From: Procambarus clarkii
Lineage: Eukaryota > Arthropoda > Malacostraca > Decapoda > Cambaridae
DNA: 64,000 nt
Assembly: GCF_040958095.1 (NCBI RefSeq)
Contig: NC_091152.1
Location: 18,641,796-18,705,795, forward strand
Direction of reading: 5' to 3'
The notes below the pieces were generated by a model. That model did not search any database. It had not been told where the DNA came from and saw nothing but the letters and a program-made list of their open reading frames with translations. Positions 22,701-30,892 of the stretch are shown here, piece by piece. How positions within the stretch are numbered: the stretch's first letter is position 1; every line of letters begins with the position of its first letter. The position numbers and the translations under genes are program-made.

Positions 22701-22851
22701 TAACATTGTGGAGGTGGGGTCCCTCGATTGTTTCAAGCACGGGTTGGACAAGTATATGAGTGGGATTGGGTGGTTATAGAATAGGAGCTGCCTCGTATGG
22801 GCCAATAGGCCTTCTGCAGTTACCTTTGTTCTTATGTTCTTATGTTCTTAT
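19728..22851 (+). mobile_element. CR1-like LINE, copy 1, inserted in LINE-C
   Basis: Holds the last codons of ORF1 (to TAG 19829-19831), an intact ORF2 and a 3' tail of TTCTTATG octamers (about 22828-22851). Octamer tails are a hallmark of CR1. The LINE-C sequence TGACTC occurs on both sides (19654-19659 and 22851-22856), giving a 4-6 bp target duplication. The ORF1 remnant ends RDGVHLSRAGVV, the Asp-x-x-His block that closes SGNH esterase domains known in CR1 ORF1. Confidence 0.9.
19843..22779 (+). CDS. CR1 ORF2 polyprotein (EN-RT), copy 1, intact
   Basis: 978 codons from ATG 19843 (11 nt after the ORF1 stop) to the stop at 22779, with no break. AP-endonuclease: YYTNSRSLRNKI, TETWM, RGGGVAIYV, IGVIYRPPN, MGDFNFSGI, LDLVLTN and SSDHKEI. 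Reverse transcriptase: KPNKSPGPDEV, NYRPISLTSI, QHGFINGRSCLTNLL, VVYLDFSKAFDTV, VSGVPQGSVLGPLLF and CKFADDTKI (FADD catalytic pair), then WQMQFNADKC and thumb blocks. No RNase H domain, as expected for CR1. All family motifs seen are conserved, so the enzyme could still be functional. An in-frame TTG at 19810 would extend it by 11 residues, but ATG 19843 is the better start. Confidence 0.93.
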   Translation: MGIDLEEGGNKSMCLWEKGIGKTIREREGPQNNNSLRVYYTNSRSLRNKINELNALVCTEKIDIIALTETWMNVENRELLAEYQIYGFKLFHTDRYIRRGGGVAIYVRDNLKCSLKEGIKTEPHTETIWIELNEKANNIIIGVIYRPPNLDRMEAKHLWDEISRASRSNSIYVMGDFNFSGINWLNKTGNSEAEDFLELIDDCFLTQHIKEPTRENNILDLVLTNRETQINDIEIGSELGSSDHKEIRFSIEWNRPVGENSVKVPDFRKADFNSLRNFLGQIDWKGLGMGCGPVLERDMNPAIGDLGGDFDVDSIYNLFKNILNKAQERSIPYKLNRSYTNDPKWITKNLKNLIGKKRAWYKRIKNGEVTLEQEFVQLVRNVKKEIRKAKRNYEVRIAGQAKTNPKGFFQLYRTKTRERIGPLKTETGQITDSDEEMSSIFNKYFVSVFTKEELNNMPSAEQVYVGGDEDRLTSLAVTREDVLKQIVKLKPNKSPGPDEVFARVLKECKEELCDPLSTIFNKSIESGRVPEFWKVANVIPVFKKGDRSLASNYRPISLTSIVGKLLESIIANKIRLHLEKHKLIIESQHGFINGRSCLTNLLSFYSSIVEAVDSGKDCDVVYLDFSKAFDTVPHERLIKKIESHGIGGAILSWIRAWLYQRKQRVSINGIKSEWENVVSGVPQGSVLGPLLFIIYINDLDSGLSSNICKFADDTKIGREINSEEDSLSLQVDLDRVLKWSKDWQMQFNADKCKVLRLGNDDRVTRYELDGVVIAKSDCERDLGVMISKNLKQKDQCINVRNKANRTLGFINRSVSNKTPGVVLKLYLALVRPHLDYAVQFWSPYYRMDINSLERVQRRMTKLIPQIRNLSYEERLTKLKLHSLERRRVRGDMIEVYKWMNGHNRGDINRVLKVSTQDRTRNNGYKLDKFRFRKDLGKYWFSNRVVDLWNQLPRNIVEVGSLDCFKHGLDKYMSGIGWL

Positions 22852-22856
22852 GACTC

Positions 22857-22907
22857 TAATAGGAGGCCATTTATGAACTTAACTTTATTTCTTGACTTTG
22901 GCTTTAA
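22857..22907 (-). pseudogene. LINE-C ORF2 bridging fragment
   Basis: On the minus strand this short segment reads GLKPKSRNKVKFINGLLLE. It fills the gap between ANIQG (28087 side) and SIFGAFTETHTK (19650 side). The same position in the other LINE-C copy reads GIKTRKSNKVHFIDGLLHE. It proves that the flanking pieces were one element. Confidence 0.88.
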
Positions 22908-22924
22908 CCCTTAAACTCTGCTCG

Positions 22925-25900
22925 TGTATGCTCGTGATGGGGTGCATCTATCGAGAGCTGGGGTTGTTGCTGTTGCGAACTCGCTAGAAGAAGTGGTTAG
23001 AGGTGTTTGTTTGGGTTTAAACTGTTAGTAGATAGAGGTATGGGAATTGATTTGGAGGAAGGAGGTAATAAAAGTATGTGTTTGTGGGAGAAAGGAATTG
23101 GCAAAACGATCAGGGAAAGAGAAGGTCCGCAAAATAACAATTCACTTAGGGTATATTACACTAACAGTAGAAGTCTAAGAAATAAAATTAACGAATTAAA
23201 TGCTCTTGTCTGCACAGAAAAAATAGATATTATTGCACTTACCGAAACGTGGATGAATGTAGAAAATAGAGAACTATTAGCTGAATATCAAATATATGGA
23301 TTTAAACTATTTCACACAGATAGATATATTAGACGAGGAGGTGGAGTAGCCATATATGTTAGGGACAATTTGAAATGTAGTCTCAAAGAGGGAATCAAAA
23401 CAGAGCCACACACAGAAACTATTTGGATTGAATTAAACGAAAAAGCTAATAATATTATAATAGGAGTAATATATAGGCCACCAAATTTAGACAGAATGGA
23501 AGCAAAGCATCTATGGGATGAAATATCTAGAGCATCTAGATCTAACAGTATTTATGTCATGGGTGACTTTAATTTTAGCGGAATAAACTGGTTGAACAAA
23601 ACAGGGAATAGTGAAGCAGAAGATTTTCTAGAATTAATTGACGATTGCTTTCTTACGCAACACATTAAGGAACCAACACGGGAAAATAATATTTTAGATT
23701 TAGTGTTAACTAACAGGGAAACGCAAATTAATGACATCGAAATAGGGAGTGAGCTAGGGAGCAGTGATCACAAAGAAATCAGATTTAGCATAGAATGGAA
23801 TAGACCAGTAGGAGAAAATTCTGTTAAAGTGCCAGATTTTCGAAAAGCTGATTTTAATAGCCTAAGAAATTTTTTGGGTCAAATTGATTGGAAAGGCTTG
23901 GGTATGGGGTGTGGGCCGGTCTTGGAGCGAGACATGAACCCAGCGATAGGTGACTTAAATGGGGATTTCGATGTGGATTCAATATATAACTTATTTAAGA
24001 ATATTCTAAACAAAGCACAGGAACGCAGTATACCATACAAATTGAATAGATCGTATACTAATGACCCAAAGTGGATAACAAAGAATTTGAAGAACCTTAT
24101 AGGTAAAAAGAGAGCTTGGTACAAAAGGATTAAAAATGGGGAGGTCACTTTAGAACAGGAATTCGTACAACTGGTTAGAAATGTTAAAAAAGAGATAAGG
24201 AAAGCAAAAAGAAACTATGAAGTTCGCATAGCAGGGCAAGCAAAGACAAATCCTAAAGGGTTTTTTCAGTTATATCGTACTAAGACTAGGGAAAGGATAG
24301 GTCCATTAAAAACTGAGACAGGTCAAATAACAGATAGTGATGAAGAGATGAGTAGTATTTTTAATAAATATTTTGTATCTGTATTTACTAAAGAGGAACT
24401 TAACAATATGCCTTCAGCCGAACAAGTCTATGTGGGTGGGGACGAGGACAGGTTGACGAGTTTAGCAGTTACCAGGGAGGATGTTCTTAAACAAATAGTA
24501 AAACTCAAACCAAACAAATCCCCAGGGCCGGATGAAGTGTTTGCTAGGGTGCTTAAAGAATGCAAAGAGGAGCTTTGTGACCCACTGTCAACCATATTTA
24601 ATAAATCAATAGAGTCAGGCAGAGTGCCAGAGTTTTGGAAAGTTGCTAATGTGATACCAGTTTTTAAGAAAGGAGATAGATCACTTGCGTCTAACTATCG
24701 ACCAATTAGCCTAACGTCTATTGTGGGAAAGTTACTCGAATCTATAATAGCAAATAAAATTCGTCTTCATCTTGAAAAACATAAATTAATAATTGAGTCG
24801 CAACATGGTTTTATAAATGGCCGTTCATGTTTAACAAATTTGTTATCTTTTTATTCTAGCATTGTTGAGGCAGTTGATAGTGGTAAGGATTGCGATGTTG
24901 TATACCTTGACTTTAGCAAAGCTTTTGATACAGTGCCACATGAAAGACTGATTAAAAAAATAGAGTCTCATGGTATTGGGGGTGCTATATTAAGCTGGAT
25001 TAGGGCATGGCTATACCAAAGGAAACAGAGAGTTAGTATAAATGGAATCAAGTCAGAGTGGGAAAATGTTGTAAGTGGAGTGCCTCAAGGCTCTGTCCTG
25101 GGACCTCTGTTGTTTATAATATATATAAATGATTTAGATTCAGGTTTGAGTAGCAACATTTGCAAATTTGCCGATGATACGAAAATCGGTAGGGAAATTA
25201 ATTCGGAGGAGGACTCACTATCACTTCAAGTTGATCTAGATAGGGTTTTGAAATGGTCAAAGGATTGGCAGATGCAGTTTAATGCTGATAAATGTAAAGT
25301 TCTGAGGTTAGGTAATGATGATAGAGTTACAAGATACGAGCTAGATGGTGTTGTGATTGCGAAGTCGGATTGCGAAAGGGATCTGGGTGTTATGATTAGT
25401 AAGAATTTAAAACAAAAGGATCAATGCATAAATGTTCGTAATAAGGCAAATCGGACACTTGGATTTATTAATCGCAGCGTTAGTAACAAGACACCTGGTG
25501 TGGTTCTCAAGCTATATCTTGCTCTAGTTAGGCCCCATTTAGATTATGCAGTTCAGTTTTGGTCGCCATATTATAGAATGGATATAAATTCACTTGAACG
25601 TGTCCAGCGTAGGATGACTAAGTTAATTCCCCAAATTAGAAATCTTTCATATGAAGAAAGATTAACAAAGCTTAAGTTGCATTCACTGGAAAGGCGAAGA
25701 GTTAGGGGCGACATGATAGAGGTTTACAAGTGGGTGAATGGACATAACAAGGGGGATATTAATAGGGTATTAAAAGTATCAACACAGGACAGAACACGAA
25801 ACAATGGGTATAAATTGGATAAGTTTAGATTTAGGAAAGACTTGGGTAAATACTGGTTCAGTAACAGGGTTGTAGATTTGTGGAACCAATTGCCGCGTAA

Positions 25901-26052
25901 CGTGGTGGAGGTGGGGTCCCTCGATTGTTTCAAGCGCGGGTTGGACAAGTATATGAGTGGGATTGGGTGGTTATAGAATAGGAGCTGCCTCGTATGGGCC
26001 AATAGGCCTTCTGCAGTTACCTTTGTTCTTATGTTCTTATGTTCTTATGTTC
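22925..26052 (+). mobile_element. CR1-like LINE, copy 2, inside the piggyBac-like element
   Basis: Begins with the same bases as copy 1 (TGTATGCTCGTGATGG), offset by 3197 bp, and ends in the same TTCTTATG tail. I count about 14 substitutions against copy 1 over the ORF. Its flanks are piggyBac-element sequence, not LINE-C, so it is not a simple tandem duplicate. Confidence 0.88.
23040..25976 (+). CDS. CR1 ORF2 polyprotein (EN-RT), copy 2, intact
   Basis: 978 codons from ATG 23040, uninterrupted, with the same endonuclease and RT motifs as copy 1 (GDFNF, SSDHKEI, DFSKAFDTV, GVPQGSVLGP, FADD). The only protein changes I found are GDLN for GDLG, WVNGHNKG for WMNGHNRG, and VVEV plus KRG for IVEV plus KHG. 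None touches a catalytic motif. Two intact copies this similar point to recent activity. Confidence 0.93.
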   Translation: MGIDLEEGGNKSMCLWEKGIGKTIREREGPQNNNSLRVYYTNSRSLRNKINELNALVCTEKIDIIALTETWMNVENRELLAEYQIYGFKLFHTDRYIRRGGGVAIYVRDNLKCSLKEGIKTEPHTETIWIELNEKANNIIIGVIYRPPNLDRMEAKHLWDEISRASRSNSIYVMGDFNFSGINWLNKTGNSEAEDFLELIDDCFLTQHIKEPTRENNILDLVLTNRETQINDIEIGSELGSSDHKEIRFSIEWNRPVGENSVKVPDFRKADFNSLRNFLGQIDWKGLGMGCGPVLERDMNPAIGDLNGDFDVDSIYNLFKNILNKAQERSIPYKLNRSYTNDPKWITKNLKNLIGKKRAWYKRIKNGEVTLEQEFVQLVRNVKKEIRKAKRNYEVRIAGQAKTNPKGFFQLYRTKTRERIGPLKTETGQITDSDEEMSSIFNKYFVSVFTKEELNNMPSAEQVYVGGDEDRLTSLAVTREDVLKQIVKLKPNKSPGPDEVFARVLKECKEELCDPLSTIFNKSIESGRVPEFWKVANVIPVFKKGDRSLASNYRPISLTSIVGKLLESIIANKIRLHLEKHKLIIESQHGFINGRSCLTNLLSFYSSIVEAVDSGKDCDVVYLDFSKAFDTVPHERLIKKIESHGIGGAILSWIRAWLYQRKQRVSINGIKSEWENVVSGVPQGSVLGPLLFIIYINDLDSGLSSNICKFADDTKIGREINSEEDSLSLQVDLDRVLKWSKDWQMQFNADKCKVLRLGNDDRVTRYELDGVVIAKSDCERDLGVMISKNLKQKDQCINVRNKANRTLGFINRSVSNKTPGVVLKLYLALVRPHLDYAVQFWSPYYRMDINSLERVQRRMTKLIPQIRNLSYEERLTKLKLHSLERRRVRGDMIEVYKWVNGHNKGDINRVLKVSTQDRTRNNGYKLDKFRFRKDLGKYWFSNRVVDLWNQLPRNVVEVGSLDCFKRGLDKYMSGIGWL

Positions 26053-26130
26053 TTAACTGCGCAACGCGCCTGCAGGCTCAAGTCTGGTTTGCGCAACGCG
26101 CCTCCGGGTATTTGTATTTTTCACGTTCCA

Positions 26131-27050
26131 TTCAAAACTCCCGCGGCTACATGGGGTTCACATCAGCTTCCTCAGGGCTCTTGTAAACAGACGCCATCTT
26201 TAAAAAAAATCGTGGTCCACATTCCCGGGTGTGGGAGCCTCAGTAGTGTGTGAGCAACCAAGGCTGGCGCTCGCAGCATGAGCGCACAGCACTGCTGTTC
26301 AGCATGTGACCACAGCATTGCCTAATAATGTCAAAATATATATATAAATTGTATTATTTAGTGTTATATTAGAGCCTGAGTGTGATAATGACTGGGTACA
26401 ATGTTCAAATATCAGTGATTCAATGCTGTTCACGATGTTCACAGCGCTAGCCACAGCACCAGAGCATTATTTCGTTCATCTAGGAATCTTCAAATGATTT
26501 CTTAGGTTCTTTTTCAAAATAAACGTGTGGTCAATTATTCATTTACAGGAATTAGTGACCAGGATTGTGATAATAGCAGGAATGTGGTTATAATTAGCGT
26601 TGTGCGTAGTATTGTGGAAGGAGGAATTTTGATGAGGGAGGGAGGGCGAGAATTGAGGTAGCCTCAATTGTGTGTGTGTGGCTGCCACTCTTGTTTTGCT
26701 CACCATACTAGCTTAGTGGTTCACTATGGGCAACACATATGTACATGGGTATATATAGTGTGTGTATATAGTGTAAGAACAGCAACAGGAGAATGTTGAG
26801 AGGAGCTATTTTGGTGAGGGAGGTGACGTAATCGTAGCGTCGTCTGCTGTGTGATTTTTCATGCAGTGTATGGTGGCCACTGTACTGTTTGGACACAATA
26901 CCGGCTTACTTGCATAGTTCTGGTAAATAAAACATGTAGATAGGTATATAGAACATGTGTAATAAGAACTATAGCAATATGGTGGGAGGAGCAATGTTGG
27001 CGAGTAAGATGTTGGAGTGAGGGAGACTGGCTGGGTGTGGCTGCTCTCAC
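26131..27050 (+). repeat. Core of the piggyBac-like element with sub-repeats
   Basis: Carries GGTTCACATCAGCTTCCTCAG and GAGCAACCAAGGCTGGC, then recurring units with ACTAGCTTAGTGGTTCACTA and a TGTGTATATAGTGTAA-type phrase. The same core is found at 49733, 58340 and, inverted, at about 36780-37110. A much older version lies at 42950-43330. Confidence 0.7.
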
Positions 27051-27076
27051 TCAAGGTGTTCTGAATGTGTTCATGG

Positions 27077-27554
27077 CCCATACGAGGCAGCTGCTATTGG
27101 CACATACGAGGCAGCTGCTATTGGCCCATACGAGGCAGCTGCTATTGGCCCATACGAGGCAGCTGCTATTGGCCCATACGCGGCAGCTGCTATTGGCCCA
27201 TACGCGGCAGCTGCTATTGGCCCATACGCGGCAGCTGCTATTGGCCCATACGCGGCAGCTGCTATTGGCCCATACGCGGCAGCTGCTATTGGCCCATACG
27301 AGGCAGCTGCTATTGGCCCATACGAGGCAGCTGCTATTGGCCCATACGAGGCAGCTGCTATTATCCCATACGCGGCAGCTGCTATTGGCCCATACGAGGC
27401 AGCTGCTATTGCCTATACGAGGCAGCTGCTATTGGCCCATGCGGGGCAGCTGCTATTGGCCCATGCGGGGCAGCTGCTATTGGCCTATACGAGGCAGCTG
27501 ATATTGGCCCATACGAGGCAGCTGCTATTGGCCCATACGAAGCAGCTGCTACGC
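27077..27554 (+). repeat. 24-bp minisatellite derived from a CR1 3' end
   Basis: About 20 copies of a 24-bp unit (GGCCCATACGAGGCAGCTGC plus TATT), with GAGG and GCGG variants. The CR1 3' UTR at 22784-22809, inverted, reads GGCCCATACGAGGCAGCTCC, so the unit differs by one base. The array is flanked by a 22-bp direct repeat with one mismatch, GGTGTTCTGAATGTGTTcATGG type (27055-27076 and 27555-27576). Confidence 0.85.
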
Positions 27555-28086
27555 GGTGTTCTGAATGTGTTGATGGTGAATGTATATAGTGTGTGACAGT
27601 GTATAGTGTGTAAATAGATTGTATATATACACAAATTAGCATGATACATAGTAAATATGTGCTGCATATGTGTACACAAGTTTCATGCACGTAACAGTGT
27701 CTACGGACAGTACGGATGTTGTACTGCGATATTATAGTGTACGTGTTCATTATACATTGGATTGGCACATAAAAACAATGAAAATGTATTTGGAAAGGTG
27801 CGCAAAAAATGAACGAAAATATATTCGCGGCAACTCGCGCGCCCCGCCCCGAGCGCCCCACCGCCCCCGAGAGCTTACGGCACGGGCGCACGGGGAATGA
27901 TGACGTCACGCCCCAACTTCCGGACCCCATAGCAGCCAAAGTAAGTACAATTTCGACTTTTTTTTTGCATACCCATACTGAGGGAAGGGTTTTTGACACT
28001 TCAAAAAGAAAAAAGATTTTTTTCCAGAGAATTTATTTCCTGCGCACTGCGGGGGTGTCACATTTGGAGGCAACGCAGTTAAGGGG

Positions 28087-29211
28087 TTAAACCCTGAATG
28101 TTTGCAAATATGAATGATTGTCCATATTGTGTGTCACTTCTGGAAGGTTTTGGTAGTTCTCCCTCCTCTCTACCCTGACCCAGGGTGTGTTGTTGTGGCA
28201 ATGGTTTGTCCAGTTTTGGAAGTGATACTGGGGAGTGTGGTAGTCTCTGTGTAGTTGGGGGGTGTAGTATGTGTGGGCTTGATGACGAACTGTAGTCCAG
28301 TCTTGGGCATTTCCCCTTCTCCATCCGTACTCCTGCCACGTTTCTGCCTGTCTGTTTCTCCCTCTGTTTGTACCTGCCTCTAAAAAATTTTCAGGGCTAT
28401 TATATTGGACTTCTTCTCTTATATAGCGCTGTGTACCTCTGACGTGGAAATCGGGGCAGTGAAGATCGTAGCATTTCCTCTCATTGACTGAGAGTGTGCA
28501 TAGCTTACGGTGAAAATATCTACACTCTGTATCAAAACGACATCTGCCTTTCCCTAACCAGTTTCGGCATTTCCGTGGGTGCATGAATGAGCATTCCGTG
28601 CCTCTGGGCCCATATCTACACTGTCCTTTTGCATAATACCAGCAAATATTTTCATTTGTGATTGTATTATTCTTGTTTGTACCCGTGCACGACTTGGCTA
28701 CTTCTGTGTTTTTTGTTCCAACTTTCTCGTTTCTGCATTCATTCTCGGTATTGCCCTTATCTTTCTCCTTGTTGCTTTCGTCTTTCTCATTTGTGTTCTC
28801 ATTCGTCTCATTTTTTCTCTCCTTATTCATATCACCAGTGTGTTCTACAATATTGCCTTCATTTTTGTGTACCTCGACACTATACCCTTCTACATTGCTA
28901 CTTTGACTCTCTAAATTCTCAGTCCCTGGGTTGTGTTCAGAGTTCGTTGCTGTCTTTATATACTCTGCATATATTTCTGGTAGCTTTTGTGTGAATTGTA
29001 GCCTGTGTACTTCAGGAATGTTATTCATTAGTTTGGTGATGTTTTCCCACATCTGTCTGTCTCTTTGACAGATCCAGTAGTTACCTTCCCGGTTCGCATA
29101 TTGTGTAGGTAATCCTGTACAACTTAGGTGAAATCTTATGTTACAAATGTTACATACAATGCCTACAACACTCTTCCGAAGTGACTTAAGGCAGCCTCCA
29201 CACACCTCCAT
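28087..29211 (-). CDS. LINE-C ORF1: PHD-like finger plus three CCCH fingers
   Basis: Intact 374-codon frame with ATG 29211-29209. Residues 4-52 form a PHD-like finger: CGGC, CNIC, HLSC and WICQRD, where the last zinc-binding Cys is replaced by Asp. An acidic, Asn/Glu/Lys-rich linker covers about 90-190. Three CCCH fingers follow near 190-260: CWYYAKGQC-x8-C-x3-H, CRNWLGKGRC-x5-C-x3-H and CTLSVNERKC-x4-C-x3-H. The stop codon TAA lies in the TTAA used by the piggyBac-like element. ORF2 overlaps in another frame (28340 downward), reading SFIFANIQG. Function by inference: nucleic-acid binding in the retrotransposon particle. PHD domains are known in ORF1 of CR1-like LINEs; the added CCCH trio is less usual. 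Confidence 0.85.
   Translation of the reverse strand: MEVCGGCLKSLRKSVVGIVCNICNIRFHLSCTGLPTQYANREGNYWICQRDRQMWENITKLMNNIPEVHRLQFTQKLPEIYAEYIKTATNSEHNPGTENLESQSSNVEGYSVEVHKNEGNIVEHTGDMNKERKNETNENTNEKDESNKEKDKGNTENECRNEKVGTKNTEVAKSCTGTNKNNTITNENICWYYAKGQCRYGPRGTECSFMHPRKCRNWLGKGRCRFDTECRYFHRKLCTLSVNERKCYDLHCPDFHVRGTQRYIREEVQYNSPENFLEAGTNRGRNRQAETWQEYGWRRGNAQDWTTVRHQAHTYYTPQLHRDYHTPQYHFQNWTNHCHNNTPWVRVERRENYQNLPEVTHNMDNHSYLQTFRV
28091..28339 (-). pseudogene. LINE-C ORF2 N-terminus, overlapping ORF1
   Basis: The frame starts at an ATG (28339) and ends in SFIFANIQGL at the piggyBac-element junction. The ANIQG block is where the endonuclease domain starts in the other LINE-C copy (62587-62826). It continues at 22907 downward. 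Confidence 0.75.
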
Positions 29212-29339
29212 GTTGGGTTTGTGATGTTATAATAATATATGCATATATTTAAGTATTATATGTATGTATATATAATATGTATCCAGTATATTTATAATAT
29301 TACATATGTTTATTAGGACTCGGGAGAAAAAAAATGGAT
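29212..29339. other. AT-rich LINE-C 5' flank
   Basis: Alternating TATA and ATAT DNA with no gene. It is probably LINE-C 5' UTR or its insertion flank. Confidence 0.4.
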
Positions 29340-30595
29340 GTGATCGGTGTCCAAAGAGAGTGAGTGTTAATAACCCTGCGGACGACCTGGGAGACCCAAG
29401 CCCTGGAAGAGGGTATGAGGGAAACCGGATCAACCCATAGCGCGCCCCAGGCCACCAAGGCCGAGGCGTGCAAATAATGGCGAAGAGCCGCAACCAGACA
29501 CAACACATGATGCACCCCCAGCCTGACCAACCAAGCATTAATGACCTAAGGGCCCTCTGGAAAGGCGCCATTTCATTCTACACCAGAAAAGGAGACTGCT
29601 GCAACCGAACAAACTGACCACCAGGACCGAAGGAGCAGAAACCCCTGCGCTGGAGAAGACCATGAAGCTCACTCACCCGACCAACAGAGGCTAATGCCAA
29701 CAGAAAAAGAGCCTTGGAAAAACAGTCTTGAACTGAAGGGGCCACTACAAACCGAGGAGAAGAGAGAAAAGAGAGCACCCTGTCCAAGGACTGCTCAGGC
29801 GAGGCATGAGCTGACGCCCTAGCCACCAAGGCCAGCACACCAGACGAAGGCCCGGCACTCAACGCCTCCACATCCTAATCAACCCAGTCCAAGGACAGCT
29901 CGAGAAGGGAAAAGAAGCGCAAGACTGAAGACAAATGCTGACAGGCGCACAAATCCTTGGCAACAAAAGACGCTGAAAAGGTGGGAATCTGCACGTACAG
30001 CTGCACAAGTCCAACATCCCAAGGAAGCACAGGAAGTAACAAGCACGCATTAAGGTGCTCAAACTCGTCTGCCAGTCAGGAAGACCCCGGAACCTCCAAA
30101 TGCACCCAATACAGGGAAGAAGAACCGAACTCAAACGATGACGGATCAATCACAGAGGCAGAATTCGGGTCTCGCAAGAGGTATGCAGCAGGCACCTCTC
30201 GAAGGTGAGGTGCTCACTGGGGGTACTCCGGTGTCTCTCGTATCTCACCTAGAGAGGTGAGATACGAGAGGCAAAAACCCTCCAGAAAGAAGAAGCCAAG
30301 GAACCCAAGGGAACCTGGAACCAAACCTGGAGAGGAGCCGACCCCAATACTCATACAGGGAAGGGAGGGGAATAAGAAAACCCTTTCCCCTGCAACAACA
30401 AGCCCCCGCGAAGAGGGTACTAAAACCCAAGTGGAGTCAAAGGGGGCCCAAGCCCCCCAGGTCAACTGGGGGAAAGGGCCAGGGAAAAGGCAGAAAAGAA
30501 GGGGGCTTACTGGTGGGACCCAGAAGCCTTGGCAGGGGAAACCGACTCGAATGCCTCCATCCCCAACCCGAACGGGACAGTCGCTGAAACTGCCC

Positions 30596-30815
30596 GAGTC
30601 TCATTACCAGCGAAACCCTGCCCCGAGTCTCATTACCCGTGAAACCCTGCCCCGAGTCTCAATACCAGTGAAACCCTGCCCCGAGTCTCAATACCAGTGA
30701 AACCCTGCCCCGAGTCTCAATACCAGTGAAACCCTGCCCTGAGTCTCATTACCAGCAAAACCTTGCCCCGAGTTTCATTACCAGTGAAATCCTGCCCCAA
30801 GTCTCATTACCATCA
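30596..30815. repeat. 29-30 bp tandem repeat in DIRS copy B
   Basis: About seven units of the type CCCGAGTCTCAATACCAGTG followed by AAACCCTGC. It lies directly before a purine-rich run and the poly-G tract. Confidence 0.8.
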
Positions 30816-30852
30816 GATGTTTGAGAGCCGGGAGAGAGAGAGACAGAGGGAA

Positions 30853-30890
<38 letters not shown>
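30853..30890 (+). repeat. 38-nt uninterrupted G tract
   Basis: A pure run of 38 Gs, preceded by GAGAGAGAGACAGAGGGAA. The sequence could fold into G-quadruplexes. Its length may also be an assembly estimate. Confidence 0.9.

Positions 30891-30892
<2 letters not shown>

Larger units (their letters stand above)
22904..28090. mobile_element. piggyBac-like non-autonomous element in LINE-C
   Basis: TTAA at 22904-22907 and 28087-28090 flank it; both come from the LINE-C phrase GGTTTAAAG. The left end starts CCCTTAAACT. The right end, read inward, starts CCCCTTAACTGCG. The CR1 copy at 22925-26052 sits about 17 bp inside the left end, after which the element resumes as TTAACTGCGCAACGCG. Net length without CR1 is about 2.05 kb. 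It has no transposase. Its right 500 bp match the right end of the transposase-bearing remnant at 5160-6316. Related partial copies lie at 37276, 49639 and 58239. Confidence 0.8.

Noticed and set aside
22427..25976. Simple tandem duplication of CR1
   Set aside because: The flanks of the two copies differ: LINE-C sequence follows copy 1, piggyBac-like sequence follows copy 2.
27077..27554. CRISPR-like array
   Set aside because: Units are directly adjacent without unique spacers, and the DNA is eukaryotic.
27037..27589. Two long overlapping open frames made of AHTRQLLL or GSCYWPIR repeats
   Set aside because: They are translations of the 24-bp minisatellite, open only because 24 is a multiple of three.
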